Of a stretch of DNA of 64,000 nucleotides, positions 46,091-57,831 are shown piece by piece. This DNA comes from Ambrosia x helenae. Taxonomy: Eukaryota > Streptophyta > Magnoliopsida > Asterales > Asteraceae. How positions within the stretch are numbered: the first letter of the stretch is position 1; the number at the start of each line of letters is the position of its first letter. The notes beneath the pieces were generated by a model. It was not told the origin of the DNA. It saw nothing but the letters and a program-made list of their open reading frames with translations, and did no database searches. A program made the position numbers and the translations under genes. The stretch spans positions 156,951,889-157,015,888 of the forward strand of contig CM061231.1 of NCBI GenBank assembly GCA_030844895.1, read 5' to 3'.

Positions 46091-48429
46091 ATGAGTTCTA
46101 ACAAAGGTAAAGGTGTAGCGGGGAGATCAAACGTTGACGTTAACCAGTTGAACCAGGCGGTGCAGGATGTGAACCTGGATTCGAGTCAGGATGGTGGTTG
46201 GGAGGTTATTTCCAAAAAGAATAAAAATAGATCCGGAAACGGTGCTGCTAACAAGCAGTGGGCTCCTCAGGGTTCGAAAGCTAATGCGTGGGGTCAACCT
46301 GATGGTCAAAGAGCCGGTGGACGGGGTAATGGACAGGTTAGGGGTCCTAACAATGCATGGGGGAACCAAACAGGTGGCAGAGGTGGTGGTAGTAACCAGC
46401 CGGTGAATAGATACTATGAGAATAACCAAAATCCTGCCCCGAATGCTATCGCTCCACCGCTGCAGAGTGGATGGAATTGGAACAATAGGCCGGGAAATGC
46501 CTGGCAGGCGAGAAATAATGGTCCGAATCCTCAACCTTTGGTCGCGGAAGAACATGATGAAGATCAGAATGAAAATGAGGAATTTGACGAATCTGATGAT
46601 GAGCTTCTCAGCGATGAGTACGACTCTGATGACAGCCCTAAAACCCATGAGGAGCAAAAAAAGAACAGATGGTTTACCGAATTTTTTAGGACTTTGGATA
46701 CATTGAGCGTTGACCAGGTTAATGAACCAACTAGGCAGTGGCATTGCCCTGCTTGCCAGAATGGTCCCGGTGCGATTGACTGGTATAAGAGTCTGCAGTC
46801 TCTTGTGACCCATGCTAAAACAAAAGGGTCGAAAAGAGTAAAGCTTCATAGAGATCTTGCTGTAGTTTTGGAGGAAGAATTGCGAAGAAAGGGAGCTGCG
46901 GTTAATGCAGCCGGCGAATCGTATGGGCAGTGGAAGGGGCTGAATGAAGGCGTCAAAGACAAGGAGATTGTATGGCCACCAATGGTTGTTATCATGAATA
47001 CGCAACTTGAACAGGATGAAAACGATAAGGTATATCATTACTATTATTAATGTATGTATGTTTGATTTCAAAAATGAATTTGCTAAATAAAACCCTGCTT
47101 TCAGTGGCTCGGGATGGGAAACCAGGAGCTGCTTGACTACTTTGGGTCATATGAAGCAATCAGGGCCCGCCATTCTTATGGGCCAAAAGGGCATAAGGGT
47201 ATGAGTGTGCTCATATTTGAATCCTCGGCTGTCGGATACACAGAGGCTGAACGCCTGAGCAAGCATTTTGAAGAAGAAGGCACTGACCGAGACGCGTGGG
47301 ATCGTCGCCGTACACTGTTTTATCCTGGGGGTAAACGAAAGCTATATGGCTTCATGGCAACAAAAAGTGACATGGATATCTTTAATCAGCATTCTCAAGG
47401 TCAGGATTTTTCTTTCTTTGCGTCTCATTTCTGAATCGTTTGAAATGCATTTTAACTTGCGTTTATATGTTTATTAGGGAAATCAAGGTTGAAATTTGAG
47501 TTGGTATCTTACCAAGAAAAGGTTGTGAACCAATTAAAGCAAATGCATGAGGACAACCAACAATTGCACTGGTACAAGAACAAAGTTGTGAAAGAACAGA
47601 TGCATTCAAAAGCACTTGAAGAGTCGTATGATTTAGTATCCCAAAGACTGAGGAAAAGTGAACAAGAGAAGCAAATAGTCAGGGAGAGAACCGAAATGTA
47701 TCATGAAATGAACAAGGAAGCGGTAATTTTATAAAATATAGCTATATGAAATTTACTGTTTTTTCTTGGCTTTTATATAATTTCTTTTTTGTTTGTCATA
47801 TCGCGTTCGTATTAGATGGATTCCCAAGAGGAATTTTTCAAAGAACAGCTTAAGATAATTCAAGACGCCAGGGATGCAAAAGAAAACGATTTTGATAAGC
47901 TGCTACAGGAAGAACGCAGGAGAGTTGAACAATCTTATTCTGCTATGGATCTTCAGAAGAGGTATGTCACATAACCTTATTATATGTTTTTATAAAGGCG
48001 TCATCATCATTGTAATTATTTAATAAGTTATTGTAAAAACTATGGTATGATTGTCACCTGAGTTTTCTATATAACAATCCAATGTCGATAGAGATATGAC
48101 CAATTGGGCTGGTTGGTCGATTAGGCCACATGTCAAAACCGGTAACTTTTGAAATTGGAAAAGGAAGCGAGCTTGATTATTCAGTAATAATCTGTTTTTT
48201 TTAAATGAAAAGCTTTAGGCGGTTTTATGCATTAATTTCTATTTACTGTAGGGATTTGAAGCTTGAAGAAATGAAAGCATTCGAGGAAGAAAGGGAGAAA
48301 GTGATGAAAATGCATGAAGAAAAGATGATTGAAATGAAGAAGAGGCACTGGAAGGAAGAGATCGAGTTGGAGAAAGAGTGTAATGCTGAGTTGACTCAGT
48401 TGATGGACAAGTACGCCCCGAAATCATGA
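46091..48429 (+). CDS. SGS3: SUPPRESSOR OF GENE SILENCING 3, copy a
   Basis: SGS3 binds double-stranded RNA with a 5' overhang and works with RDR6 in cytoplasmic siRNA bodies, making trans-acting siRNAs and antiviral siRNAs. Five coding exons (46091-47029, 47105-47399, 47478-47722, 47816-47961, 48252-48429) join in frame to 600 aa, close to the usual length. Order: N-terminal Gly/Asn/Trp-rich disordered region with an acidic block; zf-XS zinc finger from about residue 216 (RQWHCPACQNGPGAIDW); XS domain at about 300-415 (VWPPMVVIMNT, GNQELLDYFGSY, RHSYGPKGHKGMSVLIF, WDRRRTLFYPGGKRKLYG); then a long coiled coil (QMHEDNQQLHWYKNK, KRHWKEEIELEK) to the end, used for dimerisation. The frame is intact. 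It lies tail to tail with copy b, with only 450 bp between the stop codons. Confidence 0.97.
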
Positions 48430-48879
48430 AATGCTGCTGCTGCTGCTGAAATATAGAGAGAGAATAGAGATCATACATCAGTTGCAGTGTAGACTTGAAT
48501 AAAAATGCTTGGAGTGCTGCCTGCCCTACCTAGTATGTTGAGTTTGTGGGTTACTTGCAACTTTAATGAGGGAATGTGCTTTGTTTGGATTGTGTTGTTT
48601 ATTCTGACAAATTAATAAAATAAAATCTTATTTTAAGGAGATTTTGTATCTCTTTGATGAAAGATTATCAAGATATATTATCTGTGCTCAAAACAACATC
48701 ATTGAGTCCAATCCAGACTAATTTACTCGACCGATTCATTAGATAGCACGGCGTCTTTTTGAGCTTTTTAAACATGTCCATACATGATTATGTGACCAAA
48801 GCTACAAGCCTTCAACTTAGCATATTCCTAAGGTTCTATAGTTAAAATTATATTAGGTGGAAGGACTGCAGCATAAAGC

Positions 48880-50019
48880 TCAGTTTATGTGAGTGTACTT
48901 GTCCATCAACCGAGTCAACTCGGTATCAAACCATTTCTCCAACTCAACCTTTTTCTTCAAATACATGCTCTTCAACTTCTCCTTTTCTTCCACAAATTCT
49001 TTCACCTCTTCAAGTTTCTCCTCCCTGTATGTATATCCAGATAATCATGGTTTTTATAATAATTTCAAAAACAATGTATGTAAATTATACCTCTGTGGAT
49101 CAACAGCCGAATACGATCCTTCAACCCTCATGCGATCTTCCTCCTGCAGCTTATCAAATCGGCTTTCTTTTGCATTCCTGGCATCTTTCATCAACCTCAG
49201 CTGATCTTTAAAGAACTGTTCTTGTGAATCCAACTGAAACAAAACATGCGGCGAAAAAAAAAAAAAATTAATTTATGTAAAGAAAACTGATACGATCCCA
49301 AATCACTGGAAAGTAACGTTTTTTTTAATTGGCTACCGCTTCCTCCAACTCCTCACAGTGTTGTTGTGTCCTCTCCTTCTTGATACGATCCTCGGCTTCT
49401 TTTTTCCTTAGTTTTGCAGATACCAAATGAATACTCTCTTCAAGTGCCTTCGCGTGCATTTGGTGACTTACTACTTTGTCCTTATACCAATGCAGTTGCT
49501 GGTTTTCTTCGCTCATTTGTTTCAGTTGATCAACAACTTTTTCTTGATAAGAAACCATTTCGAATCTCAACTTTGATTTCCCTGAAAACAGATGCAAAGC
49601 AAGTTACAATTTTGGTTTCAAAAGCTTAAGAACAAAAGGATGTAAGAAACGAAAAGATGCAGAGTTACAGAATACAGACCATGGAATGCTTATTAAAGAT
49701 ATCCATATCTCCTTTTGTTGCCATGTATCCGTAGAGCTTTCGTTTACCTCCAGGATAGAACAGAACAGGGTGGTGATCCCACGCGACTCGATCTGTACCT
49801 TCATTCTCAAAATGTCTGCTCAGTCGTTCAGCCTCTGTGTATCCAACAGCCGAGGACTCAAATATCAGCACGCTCATACCCATGTGCCCCTTTGGCCCAT
49901 AAGAATGGCGGGCTTTCACTGCTTCATATGACCCGAAGTAATCAAGAAGCTCTGGGTTCCCCATGCCTATCCACTGAAAGAAAAATTTCATTTCAGCAAG
50001 ACGTTTATGACACACGCAC

Positions 50020-50050
<31 letters not shown>

Positions 50051-50905
50051 TTTAACACAATAAAAATAGCGGTGAACCTTTTCTTTCGCATTTTGTTCAA
50101 GCCGTGTGTTCATGATGATCACCATAGGTGGCCAAACTATTTGTTTGTCGTTTACAACTTCATTCAGTCCCTTCCACTGTCCATATGATTTGCCAGCTTG
50201 ATTAACCGTTACTCCCTTTCTTCTCAATTCTTCCTCCAGCATTTCAGCTAGATCTCTATGAATCTTAACTCTTTTGGACCCTTTTGTTTTAGCATGCGCT
50301 ACTAGAGCCTGTACGCTGCAGTACCAGTCAATTGCACCGGGACCATCCTGACAAGCAGGGCAATGCCACTGCCTTGTTGGTTCATTAATCTGGTCAACGG
50401 TTAAAGAATCCAACGTCTCAAAAAACTCAGCAAACCACCTGTTCTTCTTCCGCACTTCATGGCTGATATGGTTCTCATCTGAAACATATTCATCATATTC
50501 ATCATAGTTAAGTTCATGATCGGATTCATAACTGTCATTGTGATCTTCCACTTCATAAGGTTGAAGAACTGCCATGTTGGCCCTTGGCCCAGGCAGTGGC
50601 GGAAGAACATAGTATCTGCGTCCCGTTCGGTTGGCAGCCCACACGTTATTTGGAGGCCTTAGCGTCTGTACATTACAGGTTCGCTGTGGATTTGGTTTAT
50701 GAATCTGAGAACCTGAGTGCTTAGAAGAAGCACCATTTGCAGCTCTGTTTTTCTTCCTTTTAGAGAAACTCGTCCTACTACCATCATGACCGGAGTCCAT
50801 GTTCATATCCTGTACCGCCTGGTCTAGATCATCAACATCCGTGCTAGAATTCCTGATTATGTTTTTACCTTTGCCTAACTGACCACCTTTCCTTCTAGAA
50901 CTCAT
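48880..50905 (-). CDS. SGS3: SGS3 paralogue, copy b, convergent
   Basis: Five exons (50078-50905, 49680-49973, 49337-49581, 49091-49233, 48880-49024) mirror copy a; exon 3 is 245 bp in both. It keeps the zf-XS finger (RQWHCPACQDGPGAIDWY), the XS domain (IVWPPMVIIMNTRLEQ, LLDYFGSYEAVKARHSYGPKGHMG) and the coiled coil, ending LTRLMDKYTHIN. The N-terminal region is about 37 codons shorter and has lost most Gly-rich repeats. Exon 2 is 294 bp against 295 in copy a, so the junction to exon 3 is out of frame by one base. A CCC to CC loss near 49684 would explain it. With that base the product is 551 aa. The upstream CAG|ATG acceptor matches copy a. It may be a working, divergent paralogue or a recent pseudogene. 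Confidence 0.9.
50021..50048 (+). repeat. Poly-A tract in SGS3b intron 1
   Basis: A run of about 28 A (T on the coding strand) in the first coding intron, near its acceptor, where it extends the polypyrimidine tract. Its length is unreliable in sequence data. Confidence 0.85.
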
Positions 50906-51078
50906 CTGTGATATGGTCCAGAGACAAAAAAGTGAAACCGGATTGAGCGCAGCAGATAAAATAGAGAACAATACAGGATGATTATTAATTCACATACATT
51001 AAACATACACACATTTCTGTTTGTGATTGTTGATACATATATATGTGACCTAAACCTTTTCATAAGATGGCAGTTATT

Positions 51079-51079
51079 C

Positions 51080-51126
<47 letters not shown>
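51079..51126 (+). repeat. (AACT)n microsatellite
   Basis: About twelve AACT units lie in the probable 5' region of SGS3b. Confidence 0.95.
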
Positions 51127-51489
51127 ACTAACAACCGGTTAATTATTAATAGTTTAATACATAGATGATAACAATAACAAAGTAAATTATTATAGTAAGT
51201 ACTTTAACAATCTGCAACTAAATTTAGGAATTGATACTGTGAAGATAATCCTCATCAGCAATTTGTATAGAATCATGTACAAAAAAAGAGAAGCGCGCAA
51301 TCTCCAAATCGATTAATTCAAGCATTTTACACGCAATCTACAATCGTCCGTCAAGTCAGTTCGATAATCAAAACAATACGAAAACAAAATATGGAATAAG
51401 CTCTCCAATAATATTAATCCATAAAATAGCCTAAAAACTAGATTAATCTCTCATAAACAAAATAACAAGCTCGATTAGGTTATACAGCC

Positions 51490-51725
51490 ACCATCATAGT
51501 TTAAGAAACGGCCAAGGCGTGTGCCTAAAAGGGCCGAGGCGCTAAGAAAATGTGTGCCTCAGGAGTTTACGTGTGTTTTGATGTTTTAGACCTTCTGCGT
51601 CTATTTTATTTTTAATGCTTTTAACTTTTTGTGTCAAATTATTTTATTTTTTTTAAATATATAATTTTTATATTTATTTTTTAATTCCGCTTGGTTCGTC
51701 TCGAGGCTTACGCCATGGTTATAGC
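51490..51725. mobile_element. Decayed hAT-like MITE
   Basis: CATAGTTTAAGAAACGG at the left and CGCCATGGTTATAG at the right are degraded versions of the CATAGTTGTTAA ends. GTGTGCCT/GGCCGAGGCGC text resembles the interior of the 205 and 8571 copies. No clean duplication. Confidence 0.4.
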
Positions 51726-51770
51726 CAAACGGGAGAGATCAACCAAAAAGACTAGTTTGGCAGGTTAGAG

Positions 51771-51946
51771 CAGGGGCGGACCTAGTGTATAACTAGGTGT
51801 CGTGTTCGTTGCAGCTCAACTACGCGCGCGTAGCGGAAAATTTGTTTTTTTTTTTTTTTACGAAATTTGGAAAACGTTGCTACTAAAATGAAAAAAAAAA
51901 AAATGAAAAACGTTACTACTGAAATTCATTTCTAGACCCGTCACTG
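51771..51946. mobile_element. hAT-type MITE, intact duplication
   Basis: CAGGGGCGGACCTAG at the left and GACCCGTCACTG at the right are terminal repeats. A perfect 8-bp duplication GGTTAGAG flanks them (51763-51770 and 51947-51954). Confidence 0.87.
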
Positions 51947-51954
51947 GGTTAGAG

Positions 51955-53626
51955 GGCCCATTTGGTATATAAACCCCACGTTTGTTGTCCATACAATACA
52001 ACCGACGTGGTTCGGCAATGGTTTTAGTCAATAAAAACCTAATCGATATATCATTTGAGTGTGGATCATCAAAACAAGTATCTTCAATTGTCAAAACCAA
52101 ATGACGTGGCAACAGATTATTTAAAAATAAACAGTCTGAAGATATGACTTAAGCCCAAAGAGACTACTACCTGAACAAGTAAGACCGTCGTTTTATGAAT
52201 AAATTCAACAGGTTAGAAAAGCGTTTGATGAACACGCGCCGCCGTAAACAGTGGTAAGCCGGAGTTACTGACGATGGCATGCAGTAAGATTTTTAACTTT
52301 TACAGTGATTGATGTCTCCAATTTCTGAATGTGTAGTTACAATTACAAAAGTAACCCTTGACTTAATTCCTTTAGGGGACTTCGCTAGCAAGCGTTGAGT
52401 CATTAACACGTTACGTTTGATTGAGTAAAAGACTCTGAACCAGTAAAAAGTGTGACTTGGCTTGACCTGACCGCAACAATGATGGTTATTAACATAGATG
52501 AATGAATAAATGAGTAAAGTTTTCAACATCATTTTGAAACAAACTTAATGAGTTATTAAGAAGCTACCAAACAACCCTTATTAAACTATAAACTTTTCCT
52601 AATGCTACGGAAAAAAAATATTTATATTAGGGTGAAAGAGGCAAATTGCTTGTTGGGTGGGTACACCATCGCAACCCAAGCAATTAAGGGAGTAAGTTCT
52701 TTTTCGAGTTCTACCATCCTAGAGAGGATGCGAAAAACAAAAAAGAATATCGTCCTCAAGAATCTGTGCAAAATGTTTGTTTTAATAATACAAATATGTA
52801 TAGATCCAAAATATTGTTCATTTTTTTTTTTACGACCAATGAATAAAAACCTGGCTATCTGGGTAACCCAATGGTTAAAGGCAACTTCATACGCCCGAAC
52901 TTGAGACCTCTGACCTTCAACTTAAATATATATATTTCCCCTTCAATGTCAGGTGAGCCATAACTCATTGGCGTTCAATCTTTTTAGTCACATTTTTCTC
53001 CTTAATAAACCAAATGACTTTAATAAAGGCCCATCTAACTTGTCTTTGGGCACGCCGCAAGTGAGAACTAGTTTTGTAAAAATTGGGACTGTGTTGTATT
53101 TTTGTTATAAACCGTCGAGGAAATAATTAGTGACTTGTCTGTTGTATCTTCTTAGTTTCTTTGACGCTACAACCCAACAACTAGAGACCCACCAATTCTC
53201 AAAAACACACACCCCATTAAAAAGTGTTATGTGTCATAAATCATTTACTAGTTGTGTCTTATCTGTGCACAGTTTAATCTTCGTTCCCTTGATCCAATCT
53301 CTATCGATAGCAATAGTCAGACACAGATATCGTCCACATGTGATAAATGATCTAAACATCCATCGAACTCTCCGTCTCAAACTTGTAACTTACTTTTGCA
53401 CATGACTAAATACTCTATTCCTTAATGAGTTGCTTGAAGTTGTTGGTGTCAATGACAACATGTTTACAACTTGTAACTTATTCTTTTTCACGAGTAGTCC
53501 GAACCACGTCCATGTTTACTGTGGTAATGCCTTATCCCGGATCAGTGACAACATCTACATTCAATTGAATAATCTTCATCGTTGATCAAGTTCTGTATGT
53601 ATATATAATGGAAAACATGATAAATA
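51955..53626. other. No gene seen
   Basis: AT-rich intergenic DNA. The open frames at 52602 and 53130 have no recognisable domain or splice partner. Confidence 0.45.
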
Positions 53627-53637
53627 TTGATATCTAG

Positions 53638-53893
53638 CATTGTTTTGAAAACCGGACCGGACCGGCCGGTCGGACCGGTCGGACCGGGCTCCGGGGCCTG
53701 GACCGGTCCGGTTCGGGTAGTCGGACCGTTTTTGCAGCGAACCGGGGTTGAACCGGTGAACCGGCCGGTCGGACCGGAAACCGGACCGGATTTTTTAATT
53801 TTTTTTAATTTTTTTAATTTTTTTTTGTTTTTTGGGCCGGTTCGTCGAACCGGCCGGGGGTCCGGTTCGACGTCCGGTCCGGTTCTGAAAACC
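53638..53893. mobile_element. GC-rich hairpin MITE
   Basis: Complementary arms of GGACCGGACCGG-type sequence surround an A/T-rich centre. The ends TTTTGAAAACCGG and GGTTCTGAAAACC pair. TTGATATCTAG occurs at both sides (53627-53637 and 53894-53904), an 11-bp duplication. That fits Mutator-like sizes, although the superfamily is not certain. Confidence 0.75.
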
Positions 53894-53904
53894 TTGATAT
53901 CTAG

Positions 53905-54450
53905 TAAGTTAGTCAGTCCAACAACTAATGCAAAGATAATGTTGGAGGTTGACATCTTTTGAAATTTCCCAATTACATCCGATATACAATGCAAATGACA
54001 TATAATGAATTTACATATTTGATAAAGATATCAATGTTACAAATAATGTAAACGAATATTGTATACAAGGAGATTTTTACAAATTTACAAATTATTTGTA
54101 TATTTTCTTAATTCAAATAAAATTTATGTATCTCGGTTATTTAAATTTATATGTAATTTCAGTTACTTATACAGTTAAAGTTTATACAAATTTTATTTCT
54201 TACACCCGTGTGTCACATAGGACATAACCTAGTATTAGATAAATGATTATAACGATCATATTTATAAATATATAAATAAGATATATTTATTCTTACACCC
54301 ACTACAACCATGTTTACGTTGAAATGACCAACATTCCTTTGCTACGCTGCTCATGTCGTAGAATTAGCTTATCATATTACCTAAACCATACCCGGACCAA
54401 GCTGTCAGGGGAGATCCCACAGCCAAACAAGGTGTGAATAGCTTGACCAA
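53905..54450. other. No gene seen
   Basis: AT-rich, no recognisable coding or repeat structure. Confidence 0.4.
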
Positions 54451-54453
54451 TTA

Positions 54454-54651
54454 GAGGGTGTTTGGGGTTGAGTTTTAAAATGGATTTTTAGATTATTGCG
54501 TTTTGAAAACACAAATAATCAGTTTTTAGTGTTTGGGTTGAGTTTTGAAATGGATTTTCAGGCTATCAAAACGCAATAATCAAAAAGCAGTTCCACCCCT
54601 GCTGCAGCAAAACGCATAATCAGTTTTCAAAAAGCAATCCCAAGCACCCTC
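54454..54651. mobile_element. MITE with TTA duplication
   Basis: GAGGGTGTTTGGG and CCCAAGCACCCTC are terminal inverted repeats flanked by TTA on both sides. GGTTGAGTTTTRAAATGGATTTT is present twice inside. Tourist (PIF/Harbinger)-like. Confidence 0.75.
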
Positions 54652-55200
54652 TTAATGCGCTAGCTAGCACCAATGGCACCATTAAAAAAATACAATTCAA
54701 CGACCATGTTTGTATATCTTGCAGGATCCAAATCGAATTCCATCTTTCATTTAGGCTACACGGTATGGGGGCGTGGAAAGTGGCGTGAGGCAGGTTAGGT
54801 GGAGATCTCCACGGGTGTTGGGCAAAATGTGATGATGAGGTGAATGATTACGGTTGGTTCTTGGGTTATGGGTGATTTTTGATTGGTTGGTTGTTTAAAA
54901 GATAACGCCACCACCACCCTGTGGTTTTTTAAGGGCTCGAGGGAATTGACGTGGCTGTCACATATCATTCTATACCCACACCCAATAACCACACCGTGGA
55001 GTGTTATATGGCCGGTGCTCCAGATCAACGATATGTAATATTAGTGACTTAAGAATTATTATTGATGTTTAAGTAATTTGATATTGAGCATGTGTACGGA
55101 ATTGTTTATCACCATTGATTATTATCAATGGCCTTCTTTCGGTGTTTGTGTATTATTTAGATGGAAGTAGGTAACTTATGTAAAAGCATTTCACTAATTA

Positions 55201-55543
55201 GACCATGCGTAGTGGGGGACTTTATATATAAAGCCCCCATTTCTGATTGGTCCACGTGGCAGCTGAGTCAGCATGGAGAGAGAAACTGAAAAAGGGGTGT
55301 AGTGGTAGGGGCTTTATATATAAAGCCCCTATTAATATTTTATTATATCTTTTAAATTAAAAAAATAATAAAATAATAATAAAGGAGAGAGGGTATGAGG
55401 TGTCAACCTCTGATTGGTGGGCTTTTTTTGTTTCGGGCGTTAGTTTAATCGCGCCAGAAGTGGATTTTGTAAAATAGAGCCCTCCCGTAGCGGTGTTGGG
55501 GGGCGCTATTTTTTTTTTGGCCAATATAACGCCTCAGGCGGTC
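55201..55543. mobile_element. PIF/Harbinger-like MITE with palindromes
   Basis: GACCATGCGTAGTGG at the left and GGCGGTC at the right are flanked by TTA. The interior has two copies of CTTTATATATAAAG set between G and C runs (55214-55238 and 55307-55330); the second is a perfect 24-bp palindrome. No coding capacity. Confidence 0.7.
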
Positions 55544-55952
55544 TTAAAGTAACTTGATTAGGAAAGTGGTGTAGGACAAAAGCATAGACAAAAGACATGG
55601 TACTACTGTTTACTTAATGTGCACCTTTTACTGTTAAACCAATAAAATAAACATATAAGCATGTGTGTTAGTCTTTCTGTATTAGTTATTATTTTTTTTT
55701 CATGAGCTTCATATGGTTGATCTATCAAGTCCCAATCCATAATATGAACAAAAGAAAACAGATAATTAAAATCGGAATTTGCTCTCTAATTTTATTAGAA
55801 CCGAAAAAATAACTCAAAACTCAATTACATCCCTTCTTAACATTAATCATAACTTTGATCAGGTTGTATAGAACATGATGGTTATAATTAAAATAGGATT
55901 CAGTTTCCTAACTAGATAATAGCAGAATAAACTCACATGTATATCTAACCTA
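55544..55952. other. No gene seen
   Basis: AT-rich, nothing recognised. Confidence 0.4.
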
Positions 55953-56693
55953 TCTAATATCTATTATCTATTATCTATTATCTATATCTATATCTATATA
56001 TATTGCAAAGGGGGAAATCCTACATGTTATAATCTTATGCAATCTCTCCTTTGAGAGATGCCACATAGGATGTGATGTGGCAAGTGTAAACCAATTAAAA
56101 AAAAGGAATAAATAATCTTTAACTTAATCTATTAAATATCTAATCTACTAAATCTAAATATTAAACCTTTATTATATTCTCTCTCATGTTTCCTCCCATA
56201 ACTTTTAAGCGTTAATATCTTTTATATACAAGATTTTTTAAAGAAAAAAAATTACACCAAATTAACGAGCGTTTTATTATCTTTCCAACGAGTACCATAG
56301 TGCTATATAAAAAACGGAGAAAAAAAACGACTATTTTTTGTAACCCGACAGATATTGTGATGGGTTTGGGATTAGTTTAAAAAAAATTGTGGGTTTGAGT
56401 CGGGTCTGGGATTAGATGATACCCGACCCGATTACCCGAAACAACATACCCAAATACCCGAACTATATACCTGATCATATACCTATGAATTTTTTAACGC
56501 ATCACATAACCCTTAGACTAATGCGTTCGATATTTCAATAATTATTTTTTTTTTCTTATTTCATGTTAGTTCTTTTAGAATGATCGATTACAAACTTCCG
56601 AATTCATTTGTAATGGCACTAGATTTATACCCCGGCACAGAGATTCGTTTTTTTATATTTGAATATCATAACTTATGGCAGAGATTTGTTTAA

Positions 56694-56757
<64 letters not shown>

Positions 56758-56804
56758 TGTCATATTAGATATTTCAACCCGGACGCTCCCGGGATAAAAA
56801 CTAG
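55953..56804 (+). mobile_element. Non-autonomous Helitron
   Basis: TCTATTATCTATTATCTATAT-like 5' end; 3' CCCGGACGCTCCCGGG hairpin followed by ATAAAAACTAG, then host T. It contains a long (AAT)n run at about 56693-56755. The exact 5' base is uncertain because the TCTAT repeats are ambiguous. It shares the segment CCAAATTAACGAGCGTTTTA with the other Helitrons here. Confidence 0.72.
56693..56755 (+). repeat. (AAT)n microsatellite
   Basis: About twenty AAT units inside the Helitron. The 15372 and 57832 relatives have only about six to eight units at the same place. Confidence 0.95.
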
Positions 56805-57831
56805 TTAATATACATAAAAGAATTGAACATTGCTGACGTGGCGTGCAATTATGCTTTCAACCTCTCCATGAAACTGACACGTGGCATTATAATTGAAAGA
56901 TTTTAGTGTTTTTGAATTATTTCCTTTTTTAATTAAATTGAGTTATTTTAGGAAAAAAAATTTAAAAATAAATTTAAAATTTTCTCTCTCATATTTCCTC
57001 CCATAATTTTTAAACGTTTATATCTTTTATATACGTGATTTTTTAAAGAAAAAAATTACACCAAATTAACGAGCGTTTTATTATCTTTACAACGAGTACC
57101 ATAGTGCTATATAAAAAACGGAGAAAAAATCGACTATTTTTTGTGGGGTTTCGTTCATACTGGAAAAAAAACACACAAAGTGTTCATGTTATTCATTAAT
57201 CATGTTTTTTCTTTTAAACCAGGTTCTTATCTACGATGTTGAAAATCAGCCCAATCACCATGTTATCATTGGAATTTTACTAGGTATACTTCATCAAGAG
57301 AAGCTATGAGAAAGAATCGTGCAACACTGCAACACATGGTGTCAGCTTATAGCAAGATTATTTTTTTATTTATTTAACTACAAGAGTAATAATTATTACT
57401 ATTAGTATTAGTATTATTAGAATGGTTATATTTTTCAACCCCGGGAAGAATTGATAGTTGCTGACGTGGCGTTCAATGGTGGCCTCAACCATCTCTTGAT
57501 TATGCCACGTGGCATAATGAGATGCAATGGTTACAACTTCCAACTTAAGTGTTTGTTTAGTTGATTATGTTAGGAATTATAAGAGCCATTAGAATGTGAG
57601 AAATTAGAGAGATGTGATGAGTTTTTGAATAGTTGCAGCTTACATAAGTGATTCTTTAGATGATTACTGATTAGGTTTTAGATTAGGGAATATGAGTTAT
57701 TACTGATTAGAATACTATGAATATGCAATGATTGAGAGATTTTGTGGTTAGTTAACTTGAGCCATTTGCAATAGGTTATCACGTAAAATTAAAATTTTCA
57801 ACCCCGGGACCCTCCCGGGGTAATCAGCTAG
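56805..57831 (+). mobile_element. Helitron-like composite block
   Basis: It ends in CCCCGGGACCCTCCCGGGG + TAATCAGCTAG at 57831. A CAACCCCGGGAAG half-hairpin near 57440 suggests two fused copies. No clear TC start is visible right after 56804. Confidence 0.55.

Noticed and set aside
46127..47071. 314-codon frame antisense to SGS3a
   Set aside because: Mirror of a well-conserved coding exon; no domain and composition is the complement of the SGS3 codons.
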